A DNA stretch of 64,000 nucleotides from Stratiolaelaps scimitus (taxonomy: Eukaryota > Arthropoda > Arachnida > Mesostigmata > Laelapidae). The notes below the pieces were generated by a model that searched no databases, was not told where the DNA came from, and worked only from the letters and a program-made list of their open reading frames with translations. Position 1 is the stretch's first letter. Each line of letters begins with the position of its first letter. Shown piece by piece: positions 12,700 to 27,000 of this stretch. The stretch lies in NCBI GenBank assembly GCA_019614645.1, contig JABWDB010000015.1, positions 1,364,001-1,428,000 of the forward strand, read 5' to 3'. Made by a program: the position numbers and the translations under genes.

Positions 12700-15600
12700 C
12701 TAAATTGCGTATTTGTTATTTCCGCGCTTCGGGATATTTCCCAGCATCTCGCAAATGCCGGTACCCACACCGACGAGCTGGCCCATCACGAGTCGAGCGG
12801 ACGGCGAGTTGAGGCGGTCCGAGAAACCTGAAAAGTGAAAATACAGAGTGGTATCGTTCGTGTTAGCCGCAGTTGTTCTACTGTAGTCGTCATTATTTCA
12901 CCCAGCCAGGGCAGATTCCCTCCCCCCCCGAGAATATCAAGCTTACTTCGCATCGAAGCGGCCGCTAAGGCATCGCTTCTTACATTGAGGGCATTGAGGT
13001 CCGAGACGGAGCGTCCCGGCAAATCCACTGCCGCACTTGTGGGTCGAACAAAAACCAGTTCAGTTTCATGCATAAGGGTAGGACAATCGTTCATCTCCAT
13101 GATCTGCTCCCGTTGCTTCTTTTAGGCCAAATCACCTGATCACGGCGATTCGATATATCCGATTTAATTTCGCTGTCGATCTGCCGCTATCCCCGTCCGT
13201 CCGGGAGGCGCTCTTGGCGTTTTTGCCGGCGTCGATCGTTGATCGTTCGGGCGACCACCTGCCGACGCCTTTGGTCCCGGCGTCAACACCGACGTACACA
13301 CGCCGTGTCATGCCACATACAGCATGATGTGCTCGAGTGCTTAAAGGCCGGCGGTGAGGATCGCTCTTTTAGCTTGAACGACAGCTGCTGAGGCCGCTGT
13401 CACCGTCAAAGGCACCACCCGCCTATCCCAACGACCACAGCTCAGCGCACGCATACGAAGGCGGAGACTAAATCGTCCACTTCCCTAACCAGATGTCATC
13501 GTCTAGCTCGCGCCGCTGCCGCGGACGACGCCACCGTGTTGGCCAGCGACGTTAGCTAGATGTCGGGAATCCGCATGTGACTACTCACGAGGACCAGAAG
13601 TGGGCCCCCCCCGGGGGCAAAGGCTTGCTGAGGGTGCTAGCGGCGGCGGCAGCGGTGGTAAGGGCGGAAGTCGCTCATTTAGTAGGTACTCACAGAGGCC
13701 GCAGCTCATGAGAGCAGAAGCAGGCCGGCATAGAGAGCTCGTCAAGTCGTTAGCATAGGGCATCGCCTCGCATCATATAGACGGCTAGGCGTCTTTATCT
13801 GGCCGACCAAGCAAGCGGTGTACTAATGATTCAACGATTCATTAATAATATAGCCAGCCAGGCGGTCCTGTCCGGCAGACAGCCATGGCTGAACGGGCTG
13901 AGCTAGCTCAGCGATGTGTCTATCCGCTCGCCTCTTATAGACGTCGTAATGCCGAGAGATGCTCGCCTAGATCTCGGAGACGACATCGTGAGTCTCACAG
14001 AGTCCGAGTACGTTGCAGCCGGTGCTCATGGCGGTGGCCAGCAGCGGCAAGGCTACTCGTCGGATGAGCTTATGAGCGCCATCTCGTCTCTGCCCATTCA
14101 TACCCCCCCGCGTCCAACCATTCGTTGCTTGATGCGTCGGCGGAGTCAGTGGAGCAATTAATGTGACCAACGTTAATGTGAAGCGAACGCAAAAAATGGC
14201 AAAATCAACTGTGAGACGAGATTTTGTATATTCGTCTGGATACAGTTTTCATTGGATTCAATTTGCTTTCCGAGCTTCGTCTCAGATATACAGCACACAC
14301 ACACACACACAAGGCCTATGGTCGAGTACCATATCGAGTTGGGTCGGTGACGATCTACAACAGACCAATAGGGTTGTATAGCATAGTGTTATGAGGTGAA
14401 CGCGCTTCGATTTTGAATTTCCGCGCCACCCGAAACGTGCAGTTTCCGTCCCGATTTTGGGCAGGACTCGATAACTCGGTAAATCGAAATAATAACTATA
14501 GGTTTTGGATTCGCTCAACGGAACTGTGAGCACGTTGAGCAAGCTGACTCGACAAATTATCCTTAATATTATTATTATTATTATTAGTATAGTTATTGTT
14601 ATCATTATCGGCGCCAATAAACCAAACAGCGGGGTTATAGCTTGCACCGCATCGACTTCGATATATGTATTATGCCAGAATCAAAATTCGTCGAACGAAA
14701 GACAACCAATTCCACGATCGTCGACGCAAGAAGCTCGGTCGGTCGGTCGGTCGCCCAGGATCGCCTGCTCTCGGAACGGCCGACACCTGCAGCGTTGGAT
14801 CGACCCCGTGACCTCCCCTCCTCATCGTTAGCGAAAGAAGCAACGGAAGCAGATGCTGTTCAGTGAAAACTAAACGTCACAAGGATTAGCACGTCGGCTA
14901 AGAGAAGAAGACGCTATACAGGCCTCGACAGGACGCCTGGGAGAAGAGGGGGCCCTGCTCTGCTGGGGCCTGCAGCAGGTGGCCGGAGGCCATCTCTTCC
15001 TTCGCCGCTAAAACTTTTTGTCGCAAATTGGGACCCCGGACTCCCGGCCCAGTCTGGCCATATGTCCGTAACGCAACCCAGCCGAGTGTCCACAACCAGC
15101 AACTTCGTGCCTTGTTCTGCATGGCCCATACCGTACCCCTCCCCCCCGTACCTGCCCCCCCGCACCCCCCGGCGGTGGCTGACTGACAGTGCGAACTCTG
15201 TGCGGTGGTGTCCGCGCTGTTGACCCTGGACCGTCATGCACCCTGCCGCATGGGCCCACACGCTGAAATCGGCTATTCTCTCGCACACAGCCACGGTAGA
15301 TAAGTGCATGGCTTCTCTTGGCTGACCGAGTGAGTCATGTGTGTGTGTGAGCACATGTGGGCGCGCGTCTTAATATTTGTAGCGCTCGTTAATTAAATTC
15401 GAACATTTTGCCAGCAAGACCGCTGTTCAGCACGTTGGACAGACAGTCCGCCATGGGACACAGTAGCCATGATGCAAATACTTAGCGCAAGGCGAATGAA
15501 ACACGCCAGGCGTTCAAACAACGGCGCTTCCATCCTCATCACGGCTTCGCTGGTCAGCGCTCCCGAACGACGTCTATTATATAGAGGGCGGTCCGGTTGG

Positions 15601-15898
15601 TGCCAGACCTATTAGCAACAGCAGCATCATCATATCATTATAATAGGGACGAACTGAAAGGGCGTGTACAATAGAACGCCTGGATGGGCGACACTTTCCG
15701 TTTCATGTGTTTTATGACTCCGAGCAACGAGGACGCAGGCTCTGAGGCCTGCTCTGAACGCGTCGCAATCTAACGCTGCCGCATTATGTCCTAGTATTGT
15801 GCGGCATTCAGCAGGAATCATCCACAGGCGAGACGTGTGAATAGCGACGAAACTGAGACCATCCGTTCGGGAGGCTAACGAAACCGAAGCAGTGGAAC

Positions 15899-15929
<31 letters not shown>

Positions 15930-18435
15930 GCTTTTAATTTATATATCCGGACCTTGTGTTTGGTGTACGTGGACACCTTTTGCTTCTAATGGCCCGTACT
16001 ATCCGGACAACTCATTAACAAACAAGGCGTATATCTCTCTCTCGCTTTCTCTCTCTGAAAGATCCTGATCCTGCCCGGTAATGATCATACCCGGCGCATC
16101 CGGAGATAGTCGCATATGGGTGGGTACCTTCAGCTCGGTATTTTTGCCCCACTCTCCCCCCCGCCTCCTCGTCTCGATCCTGCTAAGCAAAGTTGTTGAG
16201 TAGCAGTAATATGCTAACGATCAGCGTCCTGCATCCGTGCCCTTCCATGTGTGGACTGCCCGAGACGTCTAGGTATCTCAAGTTGCTCGAAACAATAACG
16301 AAATAGAGGTATTCACAAGAGGAGTAACGCAGAACCAGCAAGACAGTTAGCAATTAACTTGATTGAACGCGAACAATTAACAACGGCTGCGGCGGAGAAG
16401 ATCGAGATAAAAGATTTGTTCAAGTCGCCCCGATAACGCGTGCGCCCGTGTGTCCGTGCTGAACAGTGCGTACGACGCTCGCGAACAGAGCAAGCAGTGC
16501 GTTTTGAGGTAGAGTTATTGAATTCATTTAAACGAGCTCTCGAAATGTTTACTGACAAAGCGAGGCAGAGACTGTTCAAATATGACGTTGACGCCAGTCG
16601 GATCTACTGGAGATTCGTGAATGTTTTTGTTATCGACTTTCTATATATATATATATATATATGGATATTTATCTCATGTGCCATTTGAACAAAGCAATTC
16701 CATATCGGATTTAAATTTCGCACGATCCCACCCATAGTGGACACACGGTAATGAGCCGTGTTACGTACCGAGTAAGGCAGCGTTCTTCATGAATGTGCAG
16801 GTCGTTTCAAAGCTCATCTGCTGGAGTGGCGACGCGTTGTTCGCCATATGGATCCTGTTGAAGGCTCGATAAGCTCCGTCAAAGGTCATGTAGTCCGCCA
16901 CTAGACTCAAATGCCGCGGATCCACTTTGATACCGTACACGCCGAACACGGTAGTCACCTCCTGAAATGGCAAGCGATCGAACACATGAGATTGAAACAC
17001 GTTCGATTGAGATCAGAGAAAGAACTATCTAAAGGTTGGTTTTTGGTCTCAGCGACGTAGCGAGCCAGGATGGCTATGCAACTGACTCCTGAACGGTAAT
17101 AACAATGAAATAAGCACAGAGGTTAGATATGCGTGTATCACCGTGAGACGTCGCTATCACTAACTGATGCCTGTTGGCTGTTGTAATCCATTTCTTTAGG
17201 AGTTACAACCTGTTGATAACGTACAAGGATCACTCCCAAAGAGGTGAACATTAGGTGTTTGCGTCTAAGCAAGCTGTGTCGGTCTCCTTATTGAAAGGAC
17301 AATTAGTATTCTCCCGGTAGTCCTTATTATTAATTTTATTATTAGTACCGTTTGGTTTTTGCATTTTCGGTATTATTCACACGTTGTAATTTCAGGGTTG
17401 ATTCACCGATTTCGCTGAAGCTATTGAAAGTCAATGAAAATACAAGAAGCAATCGCATGTCCGAATTCGAATATTGCCGAATTTAGGCGGCGGAAGCGGC
17501 CATCTCGCTGGCATCGCTGTCTAATATCAAAGTAGATAAAACAGAGCAAATAGCGCTAGAGGACATATTAAAGGTCATTAAATACACACATCGAAATAGG
17601 ATTCGCAATGTGGCCCATGTACCATCCGATATGCCAAACGAATCGTACCCTATTAAGTGCGATAAGCACATCAGAACACAGCAGTTAAACAACTTGAAGC
17701 TCAATCGTATTACTATTATTATTATTATTATTATCGAAAGGCTAAACAGAAAATAACGCGAATTTCACGCCAAAAAGCATTCGACCTTGAAACTCCCCAC
17801 AAACGTCCATAAACATTTCAGAATCTAAACAGCATCTGCATGGCTGTCGCTGGAATAGCATAGCTAATTAAGATAATTCGCCATCGCACTCTAGTTAGGG
17901 CTCGCTGCATTCGCAAGCATTGGCCATCTCGATAATTTATTCCCCACCCGACGCTTCTGATGCACCAGCGCGAATAAACAGTGTCCGTATGTTTATCACT
18001 CAGAGCAGTCTCTGTTTACTGTATTGTATATATCAAGGACGGGCCAGCGGCTCCATTCGGACAAAAACGTTTCGCCATCGTCCACAAATATGCTCGCTCG
18101 CTCGCTTGCTCGCTCGCTCTGCCACCTATTTTTACAGGGAGAGTGCCGTGTACTCTCTGACGACCCTTATGCATACGCTGTATATATGTGTATGTGTATA
18201 TATATATGTATACGGAGACGGGAATTCTCGTCGTTTGTGCTGACCCCCTACCCGCCGGTTCGTCATCCCAGCGGAGGGTCTCGTCCTCTAGCGCTCCTTC
18301 TCTGCCTCTGTTCCTCTCAATCTTCCGCATATATCTGAACTACCATTGCCCGTTATGGTTCCGGGTGGTATCGGACAGCCTCAGCTCTACTGCTTGTGTA
18401 TGACAGACCCTCCCTTATGTTCCGCTGCTCTCCTC

Positions 18436-18532
<97 letters not shown>

Positions 18533-21500
18533 CCTTTCTTATGGCTTGCGACGGCAATAGAAGTTTACGTCTTGAAGTAGGCTCATATTCTAATGTTCGC
18601 ACGCGCGCGCAGGCTGAATTCAGGCCTGCGCGGGGGGAAAGCCTCGTCTTACAGCCTCTGCCAGTCTTCAGAGGTCCCTCTTGTTCTCCCATTAACCAAG
18701 CACGCGTTCTCCGGCCTCCCCGGGGAAGACGGGGGGGGGTCTCTCCCCACGCTGGGGTAGCCCCAATGTTGGCCATTAATAATATGCAAACTGGTCCAGC
18801 CACAGGCCGCCACCGCCATCGGCGGACTTGTCTTGCTTCAGTGCTAGGCCCAAGCAAGCCTATCCCCCCCCAACAAGTCTCTCTCAAACTAGCCGCTCCG
18901 CCGCGTCCACTAGCATTTCGGCGAACATTCGGCGGAGACCAGCAGAGTTGCGTACAGGACGGCGGGCAAGACGGGAGCGGAAACATTCGCCTGCTGTCGC
19001 TTATAAATAGACATCCAACTACGTTTTATGCTAATCACGTCTCATATAAATATATATATATATAATTCTAGAGACGGTTACCATAAATCATATAAGAAAC
19101 ACTTAACAGCAGCGGCGGCAGCAGCGTTTAAGTGTGCGAGGTAACCTCTAAGACGAGCGATAAGGAACAAGAAAATTCGCTACTTCTATACTAATATAAT
19201 CGTCTCCGATGATGCACACAGAAGCGGGCAGCACGTTGAACAAACGGTGTTAATGTCGTTCAATCCTGTTGAGATACATAGTAATGCGGTTCATGGGCGG
19301 AGCGGCTGACCTAGTGACAGCGATCTCTGTGTGGAAGCTGACGTTTCAGCTTCTATACAAGATTCACTCGAACAACAAGATTCGATCATATTTTGTGCGT
19401 TGCTTAGAAGTCGACGCCCAGCCGCTAGGAGTAAATCCTCTAGTACAACGATCAGGTCAATTCGACTGTACGCCATGGGCTTCGAAAGCACTTGTTGAAC
19501 AGGAGAGAAAAATTAAATCGCCACAAAGTGCTATCCGTCTTCAGGCCACGTATGATTATTTCTAGTGTTCGTGCATGAGTCGTGTACCAGCTGTCATGGA
19601 AGAAGTGTAGATTTGCATTGGACGACGAATATCACACGGTGAGTATGCCTAGCAATCCGGTTCTCGGTTATCTTCAGAGTTTCCAGGTTTTCGGCAAAAA
19701 TAATAACAATCCATTGGGAACGAGTGAGTCCTAAAATGAACTCACCAAACGTTTAGCGTATTCGATAAATACAAGGGAAGTAGGCAAAAAACAGACGATT
19801 TTGCGTCCTGCATATTATACCGCTACCGTCTCTCGGGTCATTTTGCTGCAAAGGTAAATATCAGGGGACGCATAACGCGTAAGCGCAATGATGGATCCTC
19901 TTCGTGGATCTTCCTCAAACCGCTGCAGCAACCCGGCGGAGACATCGTAGCAAACGTGACTCGCCGGCCAATCGTTGAGCTTAGCTCAGCTCAGCTTTGA
20001 GTAGCCTTACCCCAAGCCCCGGCGGCCCGGCATAAACCGGAGGGGTTTCGGACAGAGAACGATGCTAGAGTGGAAGGACACATATCGATATATACACACA
20101 GACACTCAAACTGCAACGCGGCAGCATCGACTTCATTGTCCTGCCATGTCCTGCGCTATCATCATGGTACAGACACCCCCGCCCGCCCACCCGCGCGTAT
20201 GAGACCTCCATAGTGGAGCTCGCCACGGGCGCCACAAGAAGTGCTCCCGCAGTTGGGATTCCTCATGTTGGGACGTGTCCATGATAGGGCCTTTACGAAA
20301 CTCACTGCATAGCAATATGGTAATATGCTAATTTCGTTTATCGGCCTTGACCACGCGCGGATAACATGAACGACTTGTCCCGTGGTTTGAACTAAGCCCG
20401 CATAACAACAAGACAAGATGAATAGATTGTTCCATTTCCCATTGGGTGCTTATAGCAGCAGCTTGTTTCACTGGACCCGGTGTAATCGCGTCCGTGTATT
20501 CTATTGCTCTTCTGGTCAAGAAACGAGTACCTTTTTAATACTAAACATTATGTTTCGAGTCTATATCTAAAATGTGTAATAACTGAATAACAGCGATTAT
20601 TATATGATACTTAAATACGGAATTCGTTTATAGCACTTGCACGAACAAGCAAAACTTGATCGCAGATCAGCTTATTTACAAAGAGGTCGAACCCAACGAG
20701 AGATATTCTACGAATTACTATACATGTATATATATATATATAACCACAGCAATGATAAAGACGAAGACGTCGGTGGGGTAAACTTTAGCTGTTACGACGA
20801 AACAACGCAATCAACAGAGTCAAGTAGAAAGTCCCGCATCTAGAGAGTATGGTCTCGACCTGTGGACAGGGCGGGGTGGCGTACTGTTTCCTTTCGACTC
20901 AGATCGCTTCTGCAAATAGATGAAAATTGGAGAATACGTTTGCCTGAATACGTTTTGTCAGACCAGTCCACCCTTCCAACTATCGTGCTCCACCGGAGCA
21001 CCTGTGGCGTATTATCTCTGAGAGGCCAAATTCAGAAGTAGCCGTCGTCATCTCCTTGGCCTGCCCCCCCGAGAAGGGCCGGGATGGTCCGAGACTCCAT
21101 CGAGCGTACAGACACCCGCGCCGTTTAGCCAGCGGTGGCGAGGTGCGTGTCGACGCTTCCATCCGCCTGGGACGTGGCAATCTGACCAAAACGAAACGAG
21201 GGGGCTTCCGTTCATACGGGAGCACGACTTTGTCGCAGATCCATTCGCCACCTAAGCTTCTCCATCCGTAGCCATCCGAGCTGACCTCTGCGGCTGTTTG
21301 CCGAACTCGGCTGACAAAGTGTCCACATTTCTAGGTGTGTTCCTTGGCAGAGCCACCGGCAGCGGTGGCGGGCACAAGGGAGCGAACGATCATCGACCGC
21401 TTCGCTGGACAGCGGCGAAAATGTGCCGTCACGCTTCGTCTCGATGGCTGGGGCAATGCGAAATGACCCCCCGAGAATGTTTTTCCTTTGGGGTATTGTG

Positions 21501-24006
21501 ACTGTGCTCGAATACACGCTCGACAAATACAGACAGTCAAGATCACGGGTGATACACGCAAGCGACGATATCGCTCTGACCGACCCGCCGGCGATGGGAG
21601 CCAGCGCCCCGGGGTCGAACGGTGGGAAACAAAAGGAAGGCTAAAAACAATTCCTCCAAAAAAATTGCGTATTTTTATCACTGTGGCAGGCCGGCGCTTC
21701 TTGAGGAAAATTTGACGTTGTGCAGCATACGTAGGCAATATTGTAGACGTCTCCGATATTTGTCTGTTCAAGGAGTTTAGCAAGATTGATTTCCCGCGAG
21801 TTCCCATATGCTATCAGGCTCACTGTTCCCTAAATCAGCTGCAGAACGATGTTTAATTGAAGGACTAAAAAAAAAACAATCCGAAACACACTCTTCACAG
21901 TCCGGAGAGTTTTGCCATAGTGTTGAGCCATGCATTTCATTTCTGCGAACATCGAACTGATTCACGATCAAATTAACCTGTTTCCTATATTGATTTTCAC
22001 ATCTGCGCATTTTCCAGCCCGTCCCCGCCTTATTAAGTAATACGAAAGCGTTCCTATTCTACACGGAATCCAAGAAACGAATTGTTGTTAAACAAATGAT
22101 CCCCTTGTGAACTCGATGATAAGATAACAACATGTTGCTTAGACACTTACCCGTACAATAGCCTTCGTCGCTGCCTCGACGCCGAACACCTGCGAGATCG
22201 CGTAAATATCGTTGGTACTGATGCGTCGCATGTCGATGATGTCGTCATACTTAAACATCTCCTCAAAGTTGACACCCTCCGTCTGCAGCATCTTGCCACA
22301 GCCCGACCTGCAATAGCGATTCGTCGACAGCAAACGACAAACGAAACCAGCAAGTTTGTTAAAAACATCGCCCCTACAACGAGCAACGAGCAAAGTGGAT
22401 AATTGGCGCACACCGATTCGAGCCAACCTTCGAATACAACGGTAGGCGCATAGCATGTTCCATATTTAAAGCCTCTGTGTACAATTCTGTGTCTCTCGTA
22501 AACACTCGATTTGAAAATCGTATCATCGATCACTAGACAACATATGTCGAGCGGTGGGCTTGCAGTGGGCTCACAGCAGCGATAGACGCGCGTAACTCTT
22601 GGGAAAACATCGAACAGTTACGAAGACAGTGGGCGTACAGTGCAACCAGCATATGCAGCAACTGTTCTCGCGCGTTGTTTCATCCTGACCGCAAACCTAT
22701 GCCTGACCCCGACTGTGAAACTGATCTCGACCACCGTACGTACGAACGCTAACAGACCCACTAACATCGTGGTGAGAACATTCGCCATTTGCGTAGGGAA
22801 TTTACTTAAGAATAAAATCAGTCATTTAGATCGCCTTCGTTCATGGGCGCGCGTATTTTGTAAATTGTTAGCTATTGTTGAGTGTATCCCTGCTTTTGCT
22901 GATGATTTATTGTCCAACACAAATACCACACTGAAGTAACTGCAAGAAGTAGTTAGACGTCTCAAAGTCGGCATTTGGCTGAGCACGGCGGCAGCAGGAT
23001 GTCACAATAGAAACAAGAAAGTTATAGCTGAAGTCCCCAATGCAGCTGGGCAACTAGGTGACTCGATGAGAACAGGAGGAGGACACTATTGTGAAGTAAC
23101 GAGTCTCAAGTGGCAATTCGACATTGTGCTGTAAAAAATTATGGCGCACCCTAAATTTTGGGGGATAACCGAGGTCTAGATGCGCCCCACCCTCCCAAAG
23201 GAAACTTGCCCATCAATGCCAACAGGGACGGAGGTATGGTATCGTATTGGTAGGGTGCCGGAACGACGATAGGTCAATAGGAGCGCCGTATGTGCTCATA
23301 GCTCATAGATACGTTTCTTGGGTTAGACAAGAACTGCTTGAATCTACGATTGAATGGGCTAATTTCGAGTGTCGCCGGGGAACGAACCTGTCATCGTTGT
23401 TCTTCACGAGGAAAGCCCTTTGAATGCCCTTCACCGAGTGCAACACGGTCGCTCGCGCTTCCTCCTCGACCAAACTTGCCATGTCGAACTTGGAATGCTG
23501 CAGTTCCAATTGGAACGTCAGCTCACACCACTCCTCACGGTCCGTGTCAAAATCATAATTCGTTACCCACGTGTGGTAGTTGATCACGTTCTACAATTTT
23601 GATGAAACATATGTTAGATTCAGCTGAGACCGATTTGGGGAACACCCCAGATACGATGTTAATGAACTAAAAATCCAAGCAAAATCAGATCGATACATGT
23701 CATGCACCCGGGGGGAAAAAAAACAATAAACCTCGAACATTATTCCAGGACGCGGCAAAACTGTGGAACACCGACAACGGCCACGGCCTGTCCACTTCCA
23801 GGTATCCAGAGCTTGATCATTAGTTTGATTATTTTGACGTCATCGAGTGATCTCAGTACGAGCTCTTCCGCACCACTGTGATCGACAACGACTCGCCACA
23901 GGTTTCCGCATTCAATATATATATATATATATATATACACACATTCAGCTCCTCAAGCACGCGCGCTACGCATGCTGTTCAATGTGCTGTGCTTGGTTTG
24001 AATCTC

Positions 24007-24046
<40 letters not shown>

Positions 24047-27000
24047 CACCAGGTTCTATAAACAAAAAATAAATGTATCCATCTACATTATGGGGGACTT
24101 ACATTGGCGCGTAGCTTCTTCTGCCCTTTAAGCTCTTTTGTCTTCATTCGTTTCGCTAATTCCTGAGTTCTCGTTGTGTCCATTTCACTTTCAGATGTCA
24201 ACGGATCCCGAGGCCGTAGCTCCTCCGCGGTTGGGGCAAGCTGCTCCTCATCGTTGCCATCATTATCTGCGTCATTATCCACAATCGGCAATTGAACGAG
24301 TTAAAATGGTTAAAATCTTTTGCAATTCATGGCGCGAAACTCATAGCATCAATCGATTCAAGTAGCTGGTGGCATTTCTTCTCTATTTTTTTTCTTCTTA
24401 TCACCGCCTTCTTCTTCCCGGTTCCTCCACTTACCAGCCTCATCGTCCGATTTCTCATACTCCTCAATTTCGGGCTCGTCGTAATCCCGGTCATCTTCAT
24501 GCTTCTCTCGTTGGAACTCGATGTTGGTCTCGCCCTCGCCTCCCTCATCGTCGCCCGACGAATCTCCATCGTCGTCCTCATTTAAATTCACCCGGCCGCC
24601 ACCCTGCAAACAGACGACAAAGGCCGCGTGACTATGCGGCATCAAGTTCCGCGAGAAGGCGCGATCCCTTCCCGATATCTAATTAGCAAAGTTGCGTCGA
24701 TATGAAAAACTGCTATTGGCAGGCCAACGTTCAACGTGCTCGATAGCTACAAACGTCTTCAGGGCCCGCTTCTATGACAAGCCTCGCTACAGTGTTGAAC
24801 CCGAACTGGTTGAAACCCGTATCCGTCGGCGAAGACAATGAGAGCTCAATGCGAGCAGCTGAATTTCGGGATCAGGAGTAGTGATCATTCGTTTGGATTT
24901 CATTTGTGAAAGCCTTGTCCGAAACCTATAATCGCTGCCGCTAACTTGTCAGCTCGGGACGGTACATTGAACTATTTAACTGACGTTTATTTATCGCACA
25001 TCTTTATAATTAGCTGACTTTTATTTACCTTTTTTTTATTTTTATTAATTGACTTATTTTTGACTAGGTCCAATATCAATCATATTACCTCATCATGATC
25101 ATTGTCCATCCCGGCGTTGCCACGGGTCACCTTTGATCCGATTTCGACCATTCGAGCTCCCTTAACCAGGGTAATCTTCTTCCTGACTGCCTCGATAAGC
25201 CTTTTCAGGAACTTGGTCTCCATGAAGCGCAGTACTTTTGACGGATTCGTGTACAGTATTTTCTTATACGCACGGTACGGTAGGAAGTTGAAGCGGATCT
25301 GGTAGACACGAAAAGGTCGCCCAGATGCTGGGACATCCAGTCGATCGGTGACGACCACCGACTCAAGTACCTGCGCTAGCGACACCTGAATTTCAAGGCA
25401 AGGATCGGCAAAGCAGATGTGAGATCGAAGTGGTGGCTATACACGTTAAATATATTCCACATGAAGAGCAGGTATAATGCAGGGGTAACGCAACTCTTTT
25501 TGTGACTTGGACGTGTTATTTCTTGCTTCATTATTTGGAACTACCTCCGTATTATTCTATGCCACCATATGCTACTTGCGGGATTCGAACCGGAGCCCCA
25601 GGGACTCCATGTCCTCGACGCCGCCCGCACGACATCCCGTCTGCGAGGAACTCGAAAAATAACTACAAAATAAGCGCATTATTCAGAGCAATTATGGGCG
25701 CTTCAAATCCCATTGATGATGACACAAAGCACTGGTGATATATATATATATATATATGTATCACGGTGTAAAATGCCAATGACGATGTGACACTGCTTTT
25801 AACCATTTTTTATCACGTAAACTTAAGCGTCGACAAGACTGCAGTTCCGTTGATAAATCGAAATTTGTATTGTATATGCATAATACGGTACAACAATCGT
25901 AAGCCCACAGTAGCTTGAAAGACATAAGAGAGCAACATAAATGACATTCGTTCATATCGAAAGTAGTGGAACTGAATTTCAAGGTCACAACATCAAAGCA
26001 AGAAACCCAAAAAAGCCTCAGAAAAAAGTCACAAAAAGCTCTACGCCATAAACAGCCTGAAGAAGAATTCACTGGAACCCTGAATCGAAAGAGCCATTGA
26101 ATCCTTTACCTGAGAAATGCCCAAGCGAAGTTTTTCTGCCCGAGTCTCAATGAGCGGCACCTTCTTGAGTGGCAAGTTCATCGACGGCGTCGCAATGTTC
26201 TTCGAGGCAACCATTAGGATCTCTCTCAGACGTGGAATACCCAGCGTGACATTCATCTCACCACGACCAGCAAAGTGGAACGTGTTCAGTGTCATCTGCG
26301 TGGACGGCTCGCCAATACTCTGCAAACGGATCGTACTGTGTTATCGTCCAGCTCCATTGGCATCATGCGTCGAGGCAAGCCGATTGTTAAGTTCAACTGT
26401 CTACATTCTGTTACGAATATCGAATCCAACGGTGAAGGTAGCCGGAGCGGGGCAGAGTTTACACAATGCAATCGAAGTTCAGTGAGAGCATAACGTCGTA
26501 ATTAAATTGTTGTTACTAATTCGAGAGTTATTATTGTTGGTAGGAGATGTTTGTTCGAGCCATATCTGTCCGAATTGGTAAGGTTTTCTCTCAACTCGGT
26601 CATCAGAGCCCGGGGTTGCTTTGCGACACCACAGTGTTGCCTGGCCAATGTCTGCCGAGCCACGGCAAGTATCTTGTGTCGAATCGTATACGTAAACTGT
26701 CATTATATAATGCAATTAGCAACTTTTTGTTCATAGACACTCGAATTGTCATTCAGAGTACACACTCGTATATACATATGATAGATTTCACAATTCATAT
26801 TTCTATTATCGTAGTAATCACATTTTTAAATTAAGCCCTATCGAGACCCGACATTTAGGATGTTCGAGTTTACCTGGGCGGCCAGTAATCCGACGGGTTC
26901 GCCGGCGCAGGCCAGAGCCTTCTGATAGATCAGATGGAGCATATCCTTGAAGTCTTCGGGGGTCAAAACCTTCTTCTCATGAAGGTCACATCCGGTCGAT

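Noticed and set aside
18346..19065. A 239-codon plus-strand frame and its 199-codon minus-strand counterpart
   Set aside because: Both owe their length to the 93-bp CT repeat (SLSLSL and RERERE) and lie inside POLR1A intron 19. The flanking sequence has no domain.
24292..24686. Plus-strand frames rich in Leu, Ile and Phe
   Set aside because: They are antisense to the acidic insert of POLR1A encoded by exon 16 and its following intron.
25575..25655. A tRNA gene
   Set aside because: The B-box is good, but the T-arm does not pair properly and no matching acceptor stem was found. A SINE-like relic fits better.
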